Shown here: positions 7,867 through 17,203 of the stretch, in pieces | How positions within the stretch are numbered: position 1 is the stretch's first letter | Layout: each line of letters opens with the position of its first letter | NCBI GenBank assembly: GCA_964412015.1 | Contig: CAYPMO010000013.1 | Coordinates: forward strand, 14,954 to 78,953 | DNA length: 64,000 nucleotides | Source of the DNA: SZUA-318 sp964412015 | Lineage (GTDB): Bacteria; Gemmatimonadota; Gemmatimonadetes; Longimicrobiales; Gaopeijiaceae | Direction: 5' to 3' | Notes under the pieces: generated by a model | Told to the model about the DNA's origin: nothing | The model's database searches: none | What the model saw: the letters and a program-made list of their open reading frames with translations, nothing else | Made by a program: the position numbers and the translations under genes

Positions 7867-9266
7867 GCGCCGGTGGACTCCTGCGGCGGGTCGCGGCGGC
7901 CGTCGTCGCCGGGGTACCCGTCGTCGCTGCGGCGTCGGTCTCCGCGCAATCGGCGCCGCAGATTCTCACGCTCGAGCGCGCCCTGGAGATCGCCCGGGAG
8001 AGCAACCCGGCCTATCGGCAGGCGTTCAACACTGCGGGCCTGAGTGCCGTCGAGGCGCGCACGACGCTCTTCGACCAGGTGCTCCCCAAGGCCAACCTGA
8101 GCCTCCTCAACACCGGGTTCACCGGCAACCTGACACACCGGGCCACGGACTTCTACGGCAACCCGATTCAGAGACCCGTCTCGGACTGGACGTACTTCTC
8201 CGACACCTACCAGGGACTCAGCCTCAGTTGGGGGATCCAGGGCGGGTCGATCGTCCACGCGCTCCGGCGCCAGGGGGTGACGGCGCGCGGGCGCGACCTG
8301 GCGGAGGCGAAGGCGCTGGCCGACGTCGAGATCGGGGTGCGCCGGGCCTACATGGACGCGCTCGAGCAGCGCGATCTGCTGCGCACCGAGGAAGCCCTGG
8401 TCGAGGCGCGCAGGGTGGACCTGGAGGTGGCGAACCGCCTTTTCACGCTGGCGATGAAGACCCGCGTGGACGTCCTCAACGCGGAGCTCGGCATCGAGCA
8501 ACAGGCGCTCGCCGCCCGGCAGCAGCGGGCGCTCTACGAGAAGGCCAAGCTCGCACTCCGCACGCGGCTCGGCGACGACGAGCTGGGTGAGTTCGAGCTC
8601 GCCGGGGAGCCGCTTCCGGCCTTCGATCCCTCCATGGTGGATCGCGAGACGCTCGTGGCCACGGCGCTCGACGTGAACCCGCGCCTCCGCCAGGCCGTTG
8701 CGGCGGTGGACCTCGCGCGCGTGGGCGCGTCGGAGGCGAAGGCCGCGTGGTGGCCGACGCTCTCCATGAGCCTGAGCCTGAGTCGCACGGCCCAGACGAC
8801 GCCGACCGAGCGGTCCCGCGACGCGCTCTTCGACCTGAGCTTCGACGAGGACCTGGACAGCCGGTTCCGCATCGGGCTCCAGATCCCGATGTTCAACAAC
8901 TTCTTCCAGAACCGGCAGCGGCAGGCGGAGGCGGGCGTCGAGCTCGACAACCGGATCGAGCAGGAACGCGAGGCGCGCCTGGAGGTCGAGGAGACGGTGC
9001 GGGGCGCCCATCTCGAGCTCGCCAACCAGTGGGAGAGCCTCCGGCTCGCCGAGCGCTCGGCCGAGATCGCCCAGGAGGCGCTCCGCCTGGCGCAGGAGGA
9101 GTACCGCATCGGGACGCGCACGTTCGAGGACCTGCGCCAGAGCATCGACGCCGAGGCCGACACGCGCCGCCAGGTGATCCAGGCGCGCTACTCGTTCGTC
9201 GACGCGCTCCTCTCCCTGGAGGAAGCGGTAGGCACGCGGGTCGCGCCGGCCGGCGCGGGGCGCTGA
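7863..9266 (+). CDS. TolC-family outer membrane efflux protein
   Basis: A 467-residue outer-membrane channel subunit. The ATG at 7863 gives a signal peptide ending near SVSAQ (residue 29). The mature protein begins with LTLERALEIARESNPAY, the standard TolC/OEP opening, and shows the two internally repeated long helical hairpins, with FRIGLQIPMFNNFF as the beta-strand/helix boundary of the second repeat. It forms the outer-membrane exit duct of the pump. It overlaps the adaptor by 4 bp, and the permease begins 3 bp after its stop. Confidence 0.92.
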   Translation: MSAGGLLRRVAAAVVAGVPVVAAASVSAQSAPQILTLERALEIARESNPAYRQAFNTAGLSAVEARTTLFDQVLPKANLSLLNTGFTGNLTHRATDFYGNPIQRPVSDWTYFSDTYQGLSLSWGIQGGSIVHALRRQGVTARGRDLAEAKALADVEIGVRRAYMDALEQRDLLRTEEALVEARRVDLEVANRLFTLAMKTRVDVLNAELGIEQQALAARQQRALYEKAKLALRTRLGDDELGEFELAGEPLPAFDPSMVDRETLVATALDVNPRLRQAVAAVDLARVGASEAKAAWWPTLSMSLSLSRTAQTTPTERSRDALFDLSFDEDLDSRFRIGLQIPMFNNFFQNRQRQAEAGVELDNRIEQEREARLEVEETVRGAHLELANQWESLRLAERSAEIAQEALRLAQEEYRIGTRTFEDLRQSIDAEADTRRQVIQARYSFVDALLSLEEAVGTRVAPAGAGR

Positions 9267-9269
9267 GCC

Positions 9270-12200
9270 GTGTCCATCGCCAGCACGTCGACACGGCGGC
9301 CCGTCGCTGTCTGGATGCTCTTCCTGGCGGTGATCCTCCTCGGGATCATCTCCTACGTCCGGCTCCCGATCGACCTGCTTCCGGACGTGAGCTACCCGCG
9401 GCTCGTCGTCCACACGTCGTATCCCGACGTGGCGCCGGCCGAAGTGGAGCGCCTGGTGACCGAGCGCATCGAGGCCGTGGCCGCGGCGGTGCCGGGGATC
9501 GAGCGGGTGACGTCCGTCTCCCGCGAGGGCGTGAGCCTGGTGACGCTCCGCTTCGCGTGGGGCACCGACATGGACTTCGCGATGCTCAACGTGCGGGAGC
9601 AGCTCGACAACGTGCGCGAGTCGCTGCCGGAGAGCTCGACCCGGCCGGCGATCCTGCGCGTGGACCCCGAGTCCGAGCCGATCATGGTCCTGAGCATGGC
9701 CGGGGTCGGAGACCTCTGGGAGACCAAGGAGCTGGCCGAGACCGTCTTCCGCCGCCGCCTCGAGCAGCTCGACGGCGTGGCGCAGGCGTCCGTCACCGGA
9801 GGTCTCGACCGCGAGATCCAGGTGGAGGTGGACCCCCGTCTTCTCGACGCGTACGGGCTCACGATCGAGCAGGTGTCCCATGCGCTCGCCCAGGCCAACG
9901 TGAGCGCCCCCGGCGGAACGATCCTCCAGGGCCGCTATCGCTATCCGCTCCGCACGCTGGGCGAGTTCCGCACGGTCGAGGAGATTGCGGACGTGGTGGT
10001 GGCGCGCCAGGGTGCGTCCACGGGGCAGGAGGGGGCTACGGACCCGACGAGCTCAGCCAGCGCCAGGGGCGGGGTCCGCCTCGTACGCCTGCGTGACATC
10101 GGCCGCGTTGTGGACGGCTTCGCCGAGCGGGAGTCGATCGCTCGCCACGACGGCGAGGAGGCGGTAGGCCTCCTGGTCTTCAAGGAGTCCGGTGCGAACA
10201 CGGTCACGGTGGCCGAGGCCGTGGAGGAGGTGCTCGGCCAACTCCGGGAGGAATACCCCGGCGTGCGCGTCGACGTGGCATACTCCCAGGCCGGGTTCAT
10301 CTCGGCTTCCATCGCGAACGTCGTGAGCTCGCTCGTCTCGGGAGCCCTGCTCGCGTTCTTCGTGCTGTTCTTCTTCCTGCGCGACCCGCGTTATCCGGTC
10401 GCGATCGCGCTCTCGATTCCGATCTCGGTGGTCGGGACGTTCGCGCTCATGGACGCCTCCGGCGTCTCGCTGAACATCATGAGCCTGGGCGGACTGGCGC
10501 TGGGCGTGGGGATGCTCGTGGACAACTCGATCGTGGTGCTGGAGAGCATCTTCCGGCACCGCGACGAGTTGGACGAGGCTCCCGTGGAGGCGGCCACACG
10601 GGGGACCGAGGAGGTCCAGGGCGCGATCACGTCGGCCACCCTCACGACGATCGCGGTCTTCCTCCCGATCATCTACGTGGAGGGCGTTGCCGGCCAGCTC
10701 TTCAAGGACCTTTCGCTCGCCGTGGCCTATTCGCTGCTGGTCTCGCTTGTGGTGGCGATCATGCTTCTGCCGTCGGTGGCGGCCCGCTTCGCCTCCGGCG
10801 GCGCACACGGCGCGCGGCCTGGGCCCACCGGACCCCGAATGCGAGGCCCGGGGGCGCTCGGGACGATCCGCTGGGCCGCGCGGAGAGTGACGGGCTTTGC
10901 CGGCGGCGTGGCACACGGGGCCGTCGCGCTGGCGTCGGCGCTCGCGCGATTCTGGGCCCGCGGAATCGGCAGGGCGCTCGGCCGCGCGTTCACGCCGCTG
11001 CTTGACGCGTTCAATCGGGCCTACGACGCGTTCGCGCACTGGTACCAGGGAGTGCTGGCGTGGTCGCTGGACCGGTCGCGCCTGGTCCTCGGGAGCGCGG
11101 CCCTGGCCCTGGTGGCGGCGCTCGGCGTCGGATGGACGCTCGAGCGGGACCTGCTGCCGCCCGTGGACCAGGGGGCGCTCGAGATCCGACTGGAGCTTGC
11201 CGAAGGGAGCACGCTGGAAGCGACGTCGGAGGCGACCGGGACGATCGAGGCCACCGCCCTGGCCGATCCCGGCGTATCCAGCGTGTTCAGCACGATCGGC
11301 CGGGACGTGCGCGCCTACACCACGGACGAGGAGGCGGTCGGGCTTCACACCGCGACGCTCAAGGTGCGCCTCGCCCGGGGCGCCGAGTCCGACGAGGCCG
11401 CGGCTCGCCTTCGGGCGCTGTCCGACCGGGTTCCCGCGGCGGCGCTGGCGGTCGAGGCGGGCCAGGCCACGGCGCTCGGTGCGATGCTCGGTGGCAGCGA
11501 CGCGGACATCGCCGTGCGCGTGCACGGGGACGATCTCGACGAGGCCTACGCGATGGCCGAGGAGATCCAGCGACGCTTGGCGGCGGTGGGCTCAGTGGCG
11601 AACCTGCGGCTCGGCACCGAGCGTGGGCAGCGGCAGGTGCAGGTGGAGATCGACCGTGCCGCCTGCGCCGCGTACGGCGTGGATCCGCGGGTGGTGGCCG
11701 AGACCGTGGACCGGGCGATGCGTGGAGATCCGGCGACCGAGTACCTGGACTTCGACCGCAAGATCGACGTGGTGGTCCGATACCCGCGGGACCTCCGGTA
11801 CTCCCTGAGCACGCTCGAGGGGCTGAAGGTCGCGGGAGTGCCCATCCGGGAGCTCGTGCGCATCCGGGAGGCTCTCGGGCCCGCAGAGGTCCATCGCGAG
11901 GATCAGGGCCGGGTCGTCTCGGTCTACGCAGATGTGGTGCGAGGAGGGCTCGACCAGGCCATCACGGACGTGGAGCACGGGCTCGAAGGGCTTCCCGTCT
12001 CCCGCGAGCTGCGCTGGGACGTGGGCGGCGAGAACGAGGAGATGCGCCGCTCGTTCCGGGACCTGGCGTTCGCGTTCATCCTTGCGGTGCTCCTCGTCTA
12101 CATGATCCTCGCCGCGGAGTTCGAGTCGTTCGTCCATCCCTTCACGATCCTGATGTCGGTTCCGCTGGCGCTCGTGGGCGCGTTCTTCTCGCTCGCGCTC

Positions 12201-12596
12201 ACGGGGCAGGGGATCAACACGATGAGCCTGATCGGGCTCGTGATCCTCGTCGGCATCGTGGACAACGACGCCGTCGTGATGGTGGATTTCATCGTGCAGT
12301 GCCGCCGCCGCGGCCTCGCGGTCCGGGATGCCATCCTGGAGTCGGCGCGAGTGCGCCTGCGCCCGATCATCATGACGACGGTCACGACGATCCTGGGCCT
12401 CCTGCCCATGGCCGTCGGGATCGGGGAGGGCGCGGACCTCCGGGCTCCCATGGCTATCGCGACGATCGGGGGGCTCGCCATGGCCACCGCGCTCACGCTG
12501 ATCGTCGTACCCGTGGTCTTCCAGACGATGGAGCGCACGGGCGCGCGCGTGCGCGGCATGTTCGGAACCCCGGTGCCGGCCGAGGCCGGGGACTGA
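9270..12596 (+). CDS. RND efflux permease, first of a tandem pair
   Basis: A 1108-residue proton-driven RND (AcrB/HAE1-type) permease with the expected duplicated layout: TM1, large periplasmic loop, six TMs, second loop, five TMs. The TM4 proton-relay region reads GVGMLVDNSIVV with D418 followed by N419, where AcrB has two adjacent Asp. A proline-, glycine- and arginine-rich cytoplasmic insert of about 80 residues (near 505-590) lies between the two halves and is longer than usual. It begins with GTG three bases after the TolC gene. It is probably a subunit of a hetero-oligomeric pump with the next gene, as in MdtBC, though two independent pumps sharing one duct are possible. Confidence 0.92.
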   Translation: MSIASTSTRRPVAVWMLFLAVILLGIISYVRLPIDLLPDVSYPRLVVHTSYPDVAPAEVERLVTERIEAVAAAVPGIERVTSVSREGVSLVTLRFAWGTDMDFAMLNVREQLDNVRESLPESSTRPAILRVDPESEPIMVLSMAGVGDLWETKELAETVFRRRLEQLDGVAQASVTGGLDREIQVEVDPRLLDAYGLTIEQVSHALAQANVSAPGGTILQGRYRYPLRTLGEFRTVEEIADVVVARQGASTGQEGATDPTSSASARGGVRLVRLRDIGRVVDGFAERESIARHDGEEAVGLLVFKESGANTVTVAEAVEEVLGQLREEYPGVRVDVAYSQAGFISASIANVVSSLVSGALLAFFVLFFFLRDPRYPVAIALSIPISVVGTFALMDASGVSLNIMSLGGLALGVGMLVDNSIVVLESIFRHRDELDEAPVEAATRGTEEVQGAITSATLTTIAVFLPIIYVEGVAGQLFKDLSLAVAYSLLVSLVVAIMLLPSVAARFASGGAHGARPGPTGPRMRGPGALGTIRWAARRVTGFAGGVAHGAVALASALARFWARGIGRALGRAFTPLLDAFNRAYDAFAHWYQGVLAWSLDRSRLVLGSAALALVAALGVGWTLERDLLPPVDQGALEIRLELAEGSTLEATSEATGTIEATALADPGVSSVFSTIGRDVRAYTTDEEAVGLHTATLKVRLARGAESDEAAARLRALSDRVPAAALAVEAGQATALGAMLGGSDADIAVRVHGDDLDEAYAMAEEIQRRLAAVGSVANLRLGTERGQRQVQVEIDRAACAAYGVDPRVVAETVDRAMRGDPATEYLDFDRKIDVVVRYPRDLRYSLSTLEGLKVAGVPIRELVRIREALGPAEVHREDQGRVVSVYADVVRGGLDQAITDVEHGLEGLPVSRELRWDVGGENEEMRRSFRDLAFAFILAVLLVYMILAAEFESFVHPFTILMSVPLALVGAFFSLALTGQGINTMSLIGLVILVGIVDNDAVVMVDFIVQCRRRGLAVRDAILESARVRLRPIIMTTVTTILGLLPMAVGIGEGADLRAPMAIATIGGLAMATALTLIVVPVVFQTMERTGARVRGMFGTPVPAEAGD

Positions 12597-12608
12597 CGGG
12601 AACCGATC

Positions 12609-15600
12609 GTGATCCGGCTGAGCATCCGGCGCCCGGTGGCCGTCGCCATGACGTACACGGCCGTGTCGTTCCTGGGCGTCTGGGCGTGGAGGAACATTCC
12701 CATCGAGATGCTCCCCGACACGCGGCTGCCCCGCCTCACGGTGTGGGGCACGTGGCGGGGCGCGTCGCCCGAGACCGTGGAGGCGTTCCTCACCTCTCCG
12801 CTCGAGTCCGCCATCCAGCAGGTCCACGGCGTCGAGAAGATCACGTCGGAGTCCTACGAGGAGAACGGGATCGGCACCGCGAACGTCGAGGTGGAGTTCG
12901 CGCGCGGGACCGACATGGACTTCGCGCGCCTGGACCTCTCCGAGCGGATCTCGGCGCTGGAGGAGGAGCTTCCCCCGGGCGCCGACCGGGCCGTGGTCGA
13001 GCAGTACGTGCCCGAGGAGTTCCAGGAGCAGAACCGGCCGTTCCTACGGTACACGTTCACGGGGCCCTATGTGCTCGAGGCGCTTCGGCGCCATCTGGAC
13101 GACGTGGTGGCGCCGGCGCTCGCGCAGGTGGACGGCGTGGGCGTCGTGCGTGTGTCGGGGGGGCGCGAGCGGCGCCTCGAGATCCTGCTCGACGAGCGCA
13201 AGGTCGCCGCGCTAGGCCTCGACACGTGGACGGTGCGGCAGCGCATCCAGGAGCTGGATCTGCTCCGCGAGGCCGGCGTGGTGCGCGAGGGGTCGCAGGA
13301 GCGGACGATCACGATCGTGAACCGTCCCGAGAGCGCGGAGGACGTGCGCAACGCGATCATCACCGTGGCCGGCGGGACGCCCGTGAGGGTCTCCGACATC
13401 GCGACCGTCCACGACGCCTACGAGGAGGCCCGCTCGTACAACCGGATCAACGGGCGGTCCGCCGTGATCTTCACGGTCACCAAAGAGATCGGCGCGAACA
13501 CCGTGCGCGTGGCCGACGCGGTGAAGGTGCGCCTCGTCGAGCTCGAGCGCCTGAATCCGTACGGGACTCGTTTCATCCTCGACGACGACGAGAGCAAGGA
13601 GATCCGAGCGCAGCTCACCGATCTCCGCACGCGCGCCCTGTTCAGCGCGGGCGTGATCTTCGTCGTGCTGCTCGCGTTCCTCGGGTCGTTCCGCTCGGCG
13701 GCGGTGATCTTCACGACGATCGGGTTCAGCGTGCTGATCGCGCTCAACTTCATCTACTTCGGCGGCATCACGCTCAACCTGCTCACGCTCATGGGGCTCG
13801 CGATGGGGTTCGGACTCATCGTGGACAACGCGATCGTCGTGCTCGAGAACGTGTACCGACGCTGGCAGAACGGGGAGCGCGCGGATCTGGCCGCCGAGGA
13901 CGGCGCGCGCGAGGTGATCCTGGCCGTGCTCGCGTCCACGGCGACGACGCTCATCGTCTTCGTGCCGTTCGTGTACCTGCAGGGAGAGTTGCGCGTCTTC
14001 TACGTACCGCTTGCGATCGTCGTGGGGCTGACCCTGTTCGCCTCGCTGTTCGTGTCGTTCACGTTCATTCCCACCCTGGCGGCCCGGGTGCTGAAGCTGA
14101 GGCGGACGGCGAGGGGAACCGCGGAGGAACGCCGAGGGCCTTCGCGACGCGGCGCGCGTTCCCTGTATATGCGCTTCTACGCGGACGTCGTGGGGTTCAG
14201 CGTGCGGCATCCCGCCGTCGGGATCCTCGTCACGGCCACGGTGTTCGGCGTGTCCTACTGGCTCTTCGACCGGTATGTGACGACATGGACGATCTTCGGA
14301 GGTGGCTTCGGAGATCGGACGTACATCAGCGTGCAGGTGAACCTGCCGCGTGGCTCGAACCTGGAGCGCACCGACCAGCTCGTCGGGTTCTTCGAGGACA
14401 AGCTGGCGCGGATACCCGAGGTCGAGCAGTACACCGCACAAGTGTGGGAGAACCGGGGCTACATCGAAGTCACGTTTCCCGACTCGCTCGAGAACACGCA
14501 GGTACCCGTCGCGATCAAGGAGCAGATGTTCGCGTACTCGCACTCGTTCACCGGGGCGGAGGTGCGCGTCTACGGCTACGGGCCGTCGTTCTACGGGGGA
14601 GGGAGCAGCCCGCCCAACTACGCGATCACGGTCCTGGGCTACAACTACGAGCGGGTGCGGGACATCGCCGAGGACCTCGGCACCCGGCTCTCGCGCCTGA
14701 CCCGCGTGCAGGAGGTGGACACGAACGCATCCTCGCGCTGGTTCACGGCCGACAAGGCGTCGGAGTACGTCGTGACCATCGACCGCGACCGCCTGGCGCG
14801 CCATTCCATGACCGTGGAGGGCCTCGTGAATCGCCTGGCCGCGGCGGTCGGCGGCAACGCGCGGCTCGGGTACCTCAAGCTCGGCGGCGAGGAGGTGCAG
14901 TACCAGGTCAAGCTCGAGGCGAACGAGGACATGGACGTGCTGGCGCTCAACGAGACGCTCGTGGACACCCCGGACGGCCAGCGCATCCGGCTCGGGGAGG
15001 TCGTGACGGTCGACCCGCGGGAGATCCTCGCGCGCATCCGCCGTGAGAACCAGCAGTACGAGCGCACCGTCGCCTACGAGTTCCTGGGACCGCAGAAGCT
15101 CGGGGACATGCTCCACGAGCAGGTGATCGAGGCGACCGAGGTCCCCGCGGGCTATACGGTGGAGAAGGGAGACACCGGGTGGTGGATCGAGACCGAGGAG
15201 CAGGGACAGATCTGGCTCGTGATCGCGGTCTCCCTGGTCCTGGTCTACATGGTCACGGCGGCGGTGTTCGAGTCGCTGATCCAGCCGTTCTGTGTGATCC
15301 TGACCGTGCCGATGGCCCTCATCGGGGTGTACCTGATGTTCTACTACACGGGAGCGGCGTTCACGCGCGAGGCGTACATCGGCGTCATCATGATGTTCGG
15401 GATCGTCGTGAACAACGCGATCCTGCTCGTGGACCACATCAACGGGGTGCGCCGCCGGGAGCGGGAACTGGACCTCGACGAGGCGATCGTGGAGGGGACG
15501 CTCGAGCGCGTCCGCCCGATCCTCATGACGACGGGAACGACCGTCCTCGGACTGCTGCCGCTGGTAGTCTTCGGCGAAGGGGCCGGGTCGAAGATCTGGG

Positions 15601-15749
15601 ACGCGCTCGCGCTCGTGGTCATGGGTGGACTCCTGTCGTCCACCCTCTTCGTGCTGACACTCACGCCCGCCGTCTACGGCGTGATGGAGCGGCGGAAGCT
15701 CAGGAGACGGTCGGGCTGGCGACCTGACCCGTGGCCACGACCAGCATGA
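12609..15749 (+). CDS. RND efflux permease, second of a tandem pair
   Basis: A 1046-residue RND permease with a GTG start 12 bp after the first permease. It has the same twofold layout and a TM4 motif GFGLIVDNAIVV (D406, N407). It is clearly divergent from its neighbour, so this is not a recent duplication. The second periplasmic loop has a glycine/tyrosine-rich stretch (YGYGPSFYGGGSSPPNY). Its 3' end overlaps the convergent Trx-VKOR gene by 50 bp, so no terminator separates the two. It likely works with the upstream permease, adaptor and TolC protein. Confidence 0.92.
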   Translation: MIRLSIRRPVAVAMTYTAVSFLGVWAWRNIPIEMLPDTRLPRLTVWGTWRGASPETVEAFLTSPLESAIQQVHGVEKITSESYEENGIGTANVEVEFARGTDMDFARLDLSERISALEEELPPGADRAVVEQYVPEEFQEQNRPFLRYTFTGPYVLEALRRHLDDVVAPALAQVDGVGVVRVSGGRERRLEILLDERKVAALGLDTWTVRQRIQELDLLREAGVVREGSQERTITIVNRPESAEDVRNAIITVAGGTPVRVSDIATVHDAYEEARSYNRINGRSAVIFTVTKEIGANTVRVADAVKVRLVELERLNPYGTRFILDDDESKEIRAQLTDLRTRALFSAGVIFVVLLAFLGSFRSAAVIFTTIGFSVLIALNFIYFGGITLNLLTLMGLAMGFGLIVDNAIVVLENVYRRWQNGERADLAAEDGAREVILAVLASTATTLIVFVPFVYLQGELRVFYVPLAIVVGLTLFASLFVSFTFIPTLAARVLKLRRTARGTAEERRGPSRRGARSLYMRFYADVVGFSVRHPAVGILVTATVFGVSYWLFDRYVTTWTIFGGGFGDRTYISVQVNLPRGSNLERTDQLVGFFEDKLARIPEVEQYTAQVWENRGYIEVTFPDSLENTQVPVAIKEQMFAYSHSFTGAEVRVYGYGPSFYGGGSSPPNYAITVLGYNYERVRDIAEDLGTRLSRLTRVQEVDTNASSRWFTADKASEYVVTIDRDRLARHSMTVEGLVNRLAAAVGGNARLGYLKLGGEEVQYQVKLEANEDMDVLALNETLVDTPDGQRIRLGEVVTVDPREILARIRRENQQYERTVAYEFLGPQKLGDMLHEQVIEATEVPAGYTVEKGDTGWWIETEEQGQIWLVIAVSLVLVYMVTAAVFESLIQPFCVILTVPMALIGVYLMFYYTGAAFTREAYIGVIMMFGIVVNNAILLVDHINGVRRRERELDLDEAIVEGTLERVRPILMTTGTTVLGLLPLVVFGEGAGSKIWDALALVVMGGLLSSTLFVLTLTPAVYGVMERRKLRRRSGWRPDPWPRPA

Positions 15750-17079
15750 GGGCGATGCTCACTGCGGACGAGACGCACCAGGCGCACGTCGCGCCGATGA
15801 CGAACGGCTCCAGGAACGTCAGATAGGCGGAGAACGCGGTCCCCACGAACGCCATGGCCCACGCCGCCATCCAGGCCGGTCTGCCCAGGCGTGCGGAACT
15901 CCCGGTCGCGACTCCCCAGGCCACCAGCATGGCGCCGTAGCCGGCGAGCCCGAGGAGCCCGACGGGGATCACGCCGAAGAGGCGGGCCCATGAGCTCTGT
16001 TGCACCGTGTTGCAGTCCCCGACGGGGCCGCAGACTGCCTCGGTGCCCGTGACCTCGACGAACGAGAGGTACGTGGCGATCACGGCGCCCGCGATACCCA
16101 GGGCGGGGAACCACCACGAGGACCACGTCGTGAGCGCGGAGGGAGGCCGGAGCATGGCCCGCAGGGACCATGCGAGCGTTGCCACCAGGAAGACGAGGGC
16201 CCCGACGGCGATGCCGTTTCCCAGCGGGTCCCGCATGAAGAGCCGGGCGATCGAAGGGCGGTCGAGCGGGGACGTGGCGTCGGGCGTGAGCGTAGCGTCC
16301 AGGATCGTGGCCGTACCGCTGGCCGTGTCGGGTTCGGCGGCGTCCGATGGGGTCGTGCCGGGTTCGGGGACGCCGGTCACGCTGGTGGTCGTCCCGACGA
16401 GCGCGGTATCGGCCGCTTCGGAGGGCGGCCGAGCCGGTTCGCCGGCCCCGGCGGACGGTCGCTCCTCGGCGGACGCGGCCCGGGCGGGAACCGAGTCGCG
16501 CGAGGGCTGCTCCGGCTCGGTCTCCGGTCGCTCCTCGGCGGACGCGGGCTCGGCGGGGACCGAGTCGTGCGAGGACGGCCTTGGGTCGGGCGCCGCCGCC
16601 GCAGTGTCCGCCACCGGCTCCTCGGCGACGGGCTTCTGCTCGAGGAGCCCCTGTGCGGCGAGGGCCTCGCGGACCTCGGGCACCGGCGGCCAGTCGATCC
16701 CGGATCCCGCCAGCGCCCATTGGAGCGTGCGCGGTAGGCGCTGGGGGATCTCGACGGATCCCACCATCACGTCGGTTCCCACCACGAGTGCCGGAACGCC
16801 CTGACGGGACTCGGGGAGCCCGAAGTACCCCACGATGGCCATGTACAGCGCGAAGCCTCCCTGCGTCGCGACGTCCACCCCGACGATCACGAACCGGTCT
16901 CCGTATTGCTGCCGGAGCCCCGGCAGGACCTCGGTGGCGACCTGGTGACAGTGCGGACAGGTAGGGGAATAGAAGAACAAGGCCTTGACGACGGACTCCT
17001 GCGCCCGGGCCGACGCGACGCAGCACAGGACGAGAAGAGTGGCGGTGACGACAACGACACGACAGGACATGGCACGCAT
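15700..17079 (-). CDS. Thioredoxin-VKOR fusion (disulfide bond formation)
   Basis: A 459-residue membrane protein. After a signal/anchor segment (residues 8-26) comes a thioredoxin-like domain with CPHC (C41, C44) at about 30-135. A Pro/Glu/Ser-rich linker of roughly 150 residues follows, containing two imperfect copies of a unit like SRDSVPAxxASAEERP. The C-terminal part is a four-helix vitamin K epoxide reductase domain with CGPVGDC as the loop cysteine pair and CAWC as the quinone-proximal active site. VKOR homologues reoxidise a Trx partner and pass electrons to quinone, replacing DsbB. Here Trx is N-terminal, whereas many bacterial fusions have it at the C-terminus. The ATG at 17079 is used; the ATG at 17070 is an alternative. 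Confidence 0.88.
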   Translation of the reverse strand: MRAMSCRVVVVTATLLVLCCVASARAQESVVKALFFYSPTCPHCHQVATEVLPGLRQQYGDRFVIVGVDVATQGGFALYMAIVGYFGLPESRQGVPALVVGTDVMVGSVEIPQRLPRTLQWALAGSGIDWPPVPEVREALAAQGLLEQKPVAEEPVADTAAAAPDPRPSSHDSVPAEPASAEERPETEPEQPSRDSVPARAASAEERPSAGAGEPARPPSEAADTALVGTTTSVTGVPEPGTTPSDAAEPDTASGTATILDATLTPDATSPLDRPSIARLFMRDPLGNGIAVGALVFLVATLAWSLRAMLRPPSALTTWSSWWFPALGIAGAVIATYLSFVEVTGTEAVCGPVGDCNTVQQSSWARLFGVIPVGLLGLAGYGAMLVAWGVATGSSARLGRPAWMAAWAMAFVGTAFSAYLTFLEPFVIGATCAWCVSSAVSIALMLVVATGQVASPTVS

Positions 17080-17203
17080 GGGAGAAAACTCGCCAAGGCC
17101 CGAGCAGGCTGGCAAGTTGTCGGACGCCCGTTCGCGGGCGGCCCGGAACGCGGCGATTTTCGCTATCGTACTACGTTCGTCCGTCTCCCACCGGCCGACC
17201 CGA

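Noticed and set aside
11060..15046. A 1328-residue plus-strand open frame across both RND permeases
   Set aside because: It is an out-of-frame shadow with Arg/Gly-rich composition; the two permease frames are unambiguous.
16380..16620. Repeated DNA in the Trx-VKOR linker region as a tandem repeat array or CRISPR-like element
   Set aside because: Only two imperfect units are present, in frame within a coding region, with no spacers.
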